Of a stretch of DNA of 6,683 bases, positions 3,996-6,683 are shown piece by piece. Position 1 is the stretch's first letter, and every line of letters starts with the position of its first letter. The DNA lies in the NCBI GenBank assembly GCA_943353705.1, contig CALRAY010000026.1:1-6683 (forward strand), read 5' to 3'. The notes below the pieces were generated by a model, which searched no databases, was not told where the DNA came from, and saw nothing but the letters and a program-made list of their open reading frames with translations. This DNA is from Patescibacteria group bacterium UBA4664. Lineage in GTDB: Bacteria; Patescibacteriota; Saccharimonadia; CAILAD01; BJGX01. Position numbers and translations under genes: made by a program.

Positions 3996-6096
3996 TTAGT
4001 TCATCCATACTAGAAATCAACACCTCTCTAGGCCTCGAGCCATCGGCAGGACCAATTACCCCTCTGTCTTCTAGCAAATCAATTAATCGTGCGGCTTTCG
4101 GATATCCTACGCGCAACCTTGTCTGGAATAAAGTCGCAGAGGCTTTGCCATTTTGCAAGACCAATTCGGCTGCCGATTCGAATAGCTCTTCGTCTTCCCC
4201 TTCCATACCACCACCCATGCCAGCTATGCCGGTGCTTTTTGCGCTTTGAGCTAAGACCTCTTCATTGTACTGCGGCTCGCGCTGGGCCTTAAGATACTTT
4301 ACGACTTTTGTAACTTCATCATCACTAATATAAACACCCTGGACACGCTTCGGCTTTACAAATGACGGGCTCGAGAATAGCATATCGCCATTTCCTAATA
4401 GCTTTTCGGCACCAGCTGAATCGATAATTGTACGAGAATCTATTTGGCTGGAGGTGTATAGGGCGATACGAGTTGGAACATTGGCCTTAATAGTACCAGT
4501 AATAACATTTACGCTTGGTCTTTGGGTGGCTAGTACCAAGTGGATTCCTACAGCACGAGCCATTTGGGCGATTGATACGATTAGATTATCAAGATCCTTG
4601 GCAGCTACAAGCATTAAATCGGCTAGCTCATCGATAATAATAACGATGTAGGGCATTTTATCGATTCCTTTTTGCTTGTTGTATTCGGCGATATCTCGTT
4701 TTTTATGCTCGGAAAGTAAGGTTAATCTTCTTTGCATTTCAGCCGTTGCCCATTTGAGAGCTGATATAGTCTTGGGCGCATCATGAATTACGGGTGTTAG
4801 TAAGTGTGGTATATCATTATAAAAAGATAGTTCGACGCGTTTTGGATCGACCATGATTAGCTTGAGTTCGCTAGGGCTGTTTCTGTACAGTAAGCTTACA
4901 ATTAATGTGTTTATCATGACACTCTTTCCCGAGCCGGTTGCTCCAGCTATAAGCATATGCGGGGCCTTGTCGAGATCAGCTGTGAATATTTGACCATTAA
5001 CGTCTCGGCCAATCACGAAATTAAGTTTGCTTTTGCTGCTGGTTACTTCATCTGAGGCAATAATGTCTTTTAGTCTGATAATTGAATTCTTTTTGTTTGG
5101 CACTTCGATACCAACTAAGCTTTTGCCTGGAATCGGAGCCTCAATACGAACTTGCTCGGCCTCGAGGGCAAGAGCTATGTTTTTATCCAAACTATTGAAT
5201 TTAGCCAAATTAACACCTGTCGGCGGCTTTAGGGCATACTGCGAAACAGTTGGCCCAACATCTACACCCTTCATATCAACATCATAGCCAAAATCTTCGA
5301 ATACTGACTTAATTTTTTTGCTATTAGCGTTGACATCTCCAGGATCGGCCTGTGTTGTAGTCGCCTCTAGCAAGCTAGTAAGCGGGTACTTCCACTCCTC
5401 ATCGTGGCTAGCAACAATTGGGCCTGTAGGCTCCTTCTCTTCTTCTTTGGGTTTGTCGCCACCTATTGTGCCCTTTATGGGCAGAGAATGGTTATTAATT
5501 ACAAACCCCTTGTCGGCCTCGCCGGCATCTTCACTATTTTTGCGCGATGGCAATACTTTCTGAACAATGCTTTTTAAGCGGGCATTGGCAGATACAATCA
5601 CAGAGATAATGGTTAGCATTGCAAATATAAATACCAGCACCCAGCGCGTTAGGATTGGAGAAACAAGTGCATATATACCCCAGCCTATCGCACCGCCGTA
5701 ATTACCTACTGTGCTCATATCAAAGCTAACATTTGGACCAAGTAGTGCCTGAAGTATTGTGCTAAAACAAATAAAGAAGCTAATAATACCTACTAAGTTG
5801 TGAGTCTTGAGGGGGTGCTTTTCTTGCGCAAAGAGCATGTAGGATATTCCAAATAATGCAATCGGCACAACGTAAACACTCTGACCAACCATGAATTTGA
5901 TTCCATCGGTGACCCACCTGCCTAGACTGCCGGCAACCCCAACTAGGGCAAGAATTATAAATACTGCAATAGTTATAAGGATAATTGCCAATATTTCCTT
6001 GATAACAGAGTGCTTAAGGCCAGCTTCCTGTTCAGGATTATCCTTTTTGGTTTGTTTTTTATTTTTTGGTGGTCGTCCGCGTTTAGGTTTTGCCAT
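3970..6096 (-). CDS. ftsK: FtsK/SpoIIIE-type DNA translocase
   Basis: FtsK is a septum-anchored hexameric ATPase that pumps chromosomal DNA during division. The N-terminus starts with a basic tail containing KRGRPPK (5-11), an AT-hook-like motif. About four membrane helices follow (34-56, 68-89, 100-119, 152-170), with a Gly-rich, possibly amphipathic stretch at 131-148. A short charged linker runs to about 230. The motor domain has Walker A GATGSGKS (385-392), Walker B IVIIIDE (484-490), TQRPS (524-528) and GAEKLLGNGDML (562-573). A Gly/Glu-rich hinge (623-637) leads to the winged-helix gamma domain (about 638-696, SATLFQTRLRVGYPKAARLI), which reads oriented DNA motifs in studied FtsKs. At 708 residues it is nearer SpoIIIE than E. 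coli FtsK (about 1,330), mostly because of the short linker. All catalytic motifs are intact. It is first in the operon with rodZ and yajQ. A TATAAT 7 bases before the ATG suggests leaderless expression. Confidence 0.96.
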   Translation of the reverse strand: MAKPKRGRPPKNKKQTKKDNPEQEAGLKHSVIKEILAIILITIAVFIILALVGVAGSLGRWVTDGIKFMVGQSVYVVPIALFGISYMLFAQEKHPLKTHNLVGIISFFICFSTILQALLGPNVSFDMSTVGNYGGAIGWGIYALVSPILTRWVLVFIFAMLTIISVIVSANARLKSIVQKVLPSRKNSEDAGEADKGFVINNHSLPIKGTIGGDKPKEEEKEPTGPIVASHDEEWKYPLTSLLEATTTQADPGDVNANSKKIKSVFEDFGYDVDMKGVDVGPTVSQYALKPPTGVNLAKFNSLDKNIALALEAEQVRIEAPIPGKSLVGIEVPNKKNSIIRLKDIIASDEVTSSKSKLNFVIGRDVNGQIFTADLDKAPHMLIAGATGSGKSVMINTLIVSLLYRNSPSELKLIMVDPKRVELSFYNDIPHLLTPVIHDAPKTISALKWATAEMQRRLTLLSEHKKRDIAEYNKQKGIDKMPYIVIIIDELADLMLVAAKDLDNLIVSIAQMARAVGIHLVLATQRPSVNVITGTIKANVPTRIALYTSSQIDSRTIIDSAGAEKLLGNGDMLFSSPSFVKPKRVQGVYISDDEVTKVVKYLKAQREPQYNEEVLAQSAKSTGIAGMGGGMEGEDEELFESAAELVLQNGKASATLFQTRLRVGYPKAARLIDLLEDRGVIGPADGSRPREVLISSMDELNGGNSESE

Positions 6097-6103
6097 ATCT
6101 GTT

Positions 6104-6109
6104 ATTATA
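6104..6109 (-). promoter_or_regulatory. Proximal -10 box of ftsK (leaderless start)
   Basis: On the minus strand TATAAT (6109 to 6104) puts +1 at about 6097, one base before the ftsK ATG at 6096. No good -35 is seen at 16-18 bp (the best is TGGCGT at 18 bp, 3 of 6). There is no usable SD: the nearest GAGG is about 14 bases from the ATG. Confidence 0.5.
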
Positions 6110-6140
6110 TCCTCAAACCTAGGGCTGACGCCATAGTATT

Positions 6141-6191
6141 TTTATGTAATTTCTTCTTCAAAACATAACCATTATAGCACATTTATGTAAT
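6141..6191. repeat. Direct repeat TTTATGTAAT in the ftsK/ABC intergenic region
   Basis: TTTATGTAAT occurs at 6141-6150 and 6182-6191, 41 bp apart and therefore close to four helical turns. The copies lie on either side of the distal ftsK -10 box. It could be a paired regulator site, but the region is very A/T-rich, so chance is possible. Confidence 0.3.
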
Positions 6192-6199
6192 AAAAACAA
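6171..6199 (-). promoter_or_regulatory. Distal promoter of ftsK with extended -10
   Basis: On the minus strand TTGTTT (6199 to 6194), a 17-bp spacer and TATAAT (6176 to 6171) preceded by TGC (extended -10) make a strong candidate promoter. The start would be near 6164, giving a leader of about 68 nt. The leader contains a 9-codon open frame (MASALGLRI, 6134 to 6105) and no good SD for ftsK. The operon may therefore have one leadered and one leaderless transcript. Confidence 0.45.
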
Positions 6200-6202
6200 C
6201 GC

Positions 6203-6231
6203 TTGTCAAACATAAGCTATTACCAGATAAT
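6203..6231 (+). promoter_or_regulatory. Promoter of the ABC exporter gene, leaderless
   Basis: TTGTCA (6203-6208, 5 of 6), a 17-bp spacer and GATAAT (6226-6231, 5 of 6) put +1 exactly at 6238, the A of the ATG. This is the cleanest leaderless promoter in the window. Its -35 lies 3 bp from the -35 of the divergent distal ftsK promoter (6194-6199), so the two are back to back. Confidence 0.65.
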
Positions 6232-6237
6232 ATAAAG

Positions 6238-6683
6238 ATGAAAAATATCCTAAAGCTTACAAAATACCTCGGTAAAGAAAAGAGACTCTATATAGTTGTT
6301 TTTATTCTATCCGCAATTGCTGCCTTAGTTAGCGCCGTCCTACCCTTCTTATTTAGCAATATCATCAATGGTTTAGCCAAATTAGGCTCAGGTGCGGGGC
6401 TAGGTTCAATTAGAGATAGCCTAATACTTTTAGTCTTACTGCTAGTTTTCAATAGAATAATCAACTTCTTCAATGAGAAATATGGCGATACTGCAAGAAT
6501 AAATATGATTACGAGCTTTAGACCTAAAATATTCAAGCACATCATAAGCCTTTCAGTAGACTACACCGAAAGACATCGCGCTGGCAGCATCCTTAGTAAG
6601 GTTAATACTGGTATCAATGATTTTTTTAACTGGTTATTCCAGCTTACAGCCTGGTCGACTTCGCTTATATTTGAGACGCTATT
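6238..6683 (+). CDS. ABC exporter, membrane domain, cut off by the right edge
   Basis: The first 148 codons are present and the frame is still open at 6683. The visible part matches the start of an ABC transporter type-1 membrane domain (PF00664, MsbA/LmrA-like): a basic N-terminus, helix 1 at about 17-42, helix 2 at about 60-76, then a cytoplasmic stretch with the family pattern SLSVDYTERHRAGSILSKV (104-122), equivalent to LxxxxxFxxxxxGxxxSR in exporters. Helix 3 starts at about 132. The nucleotide-binding domain should follow outside the window. Such proteins work as dimers that export lipids, peptides or drugs; the substrate cannot be told from this part. No SD is present; the ATG at 6238 is chosen because the promoter's predicted start falls on it. 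The gene is divergent from ftsK across 141 bp. Confidence 0.88.
   Translation, partial: MKNILKLTKYLGKEKRLYIVVFILSAIAALVSAVLPFLFSNIINGLAKLGSGAGLGSIRDSLILLVLLLVFNRIINFFNEKYGDTARINMITSFRPKIFKHIISLSVDYTERHRAGSILSKVNTGINDFFNWLFQLTAWSTSLIFETL

Noticed and set aside
4089..5563. Several plus-strand open frames of 65-86 codons inside ftsK.
   Set aside because: They are antisense shadows of a highly conserved coding gene and have no start signals.
6288..6545. An 85-codon minus-strand open frame inside the ABC exporter gene.
   Set aside because: It is an antisense shadow; the plus-strand translation matches the exporter membrane domain.
1..6683. Possible UGA=Gly recoding as in Absconditabacteria/Gracilibacteria.
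   Set aside because: Several genes end at TGA exactly where family lengths predict, two of them in ATGA overlaps, so the standard bacterial code applies.
1..6683. CRISPR arrays, tRNA or rRNA genes, insertion sequences.
   Set aside because: I saw no regularly spaced repeats, no cloverleaf-like sequence and no transposase or terminal inverted repeats; the only large repeat is the yajQ pair.

Overview
The window looks like a compact chromosomal segment of a Patescibacteria/CPR bacterium, most likely Candidatus Saccharibacteria (TM7). This placement is inferred from gene content and style: a short FtsK, a RodZ-like protein with HTH, membrane, Ig-like and DUF4115 parts, a SemiSWEET-like protein, very tight spacing, and first genes of operons that seem to be leaderless. 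TGA is a normal stop here (ftsK, rodZ and the SemiSWEET gene all end with it), so the UGA=Gly code of Absconditabacteria/Gracilibacteria does not apply.

Layout: (1) 1-797, minus: the N-terminal 265 codons of an unrecognised acidic soluble protein that runs off the left edge. (2) 824-1082, minus: a shortened second copy of yajQ. It is about 96% identical to the intact yajQ over two blocks, lacks an internal 132 bp lost between 7-bp repeats, and carries one extra A that breaks the frame. It still has a good -35 box, a Shine-Dalgarno sequence and an operator-like inverted repeat. (3) 1257-1481, minus, and 1502-2463, plus: two divergent units that start only 20 bp apart. One is a 74-aa single-pass membrane protein; the other is a two-gene operon (a SemiSWEET/PQ-loop-like membrane protein plus a single-pass membrane-anchored protein) coupled by an ATGA overlap. 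(4) 2464-6096, minus: a translationally overlapping operon ftsK-rodZ-yajQ, which links chromosome translocation at division, cell shape and a nucleotide-binding protein. Its end abuts the plus-strand operon with no base between the stop codons. (5) 6097-6237: a divergent regulatory region with back-to-back promoters. (6) 6238-6683, plus: the first 148 codons of an ABC exporter membrane domain, cut by the right edge.

Two themes stand out. First, five operon-leading genes have a -10 hexamer placed so that transcription should start at or within a few bases of the ATG, while the one clear operon-internal gene with a good ribosome site (1930) uses AGGAG. Second, the short yajQ copy is the most unusual object: the internal deletion is in frame and joins equivalent helices of the two YajQ half-domains, so with the frame repaired it would encode an 85-residue single-domain YajQ-like protein. 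Whether it is a pseudogene, a sequencing artefact or a live small gene is open.
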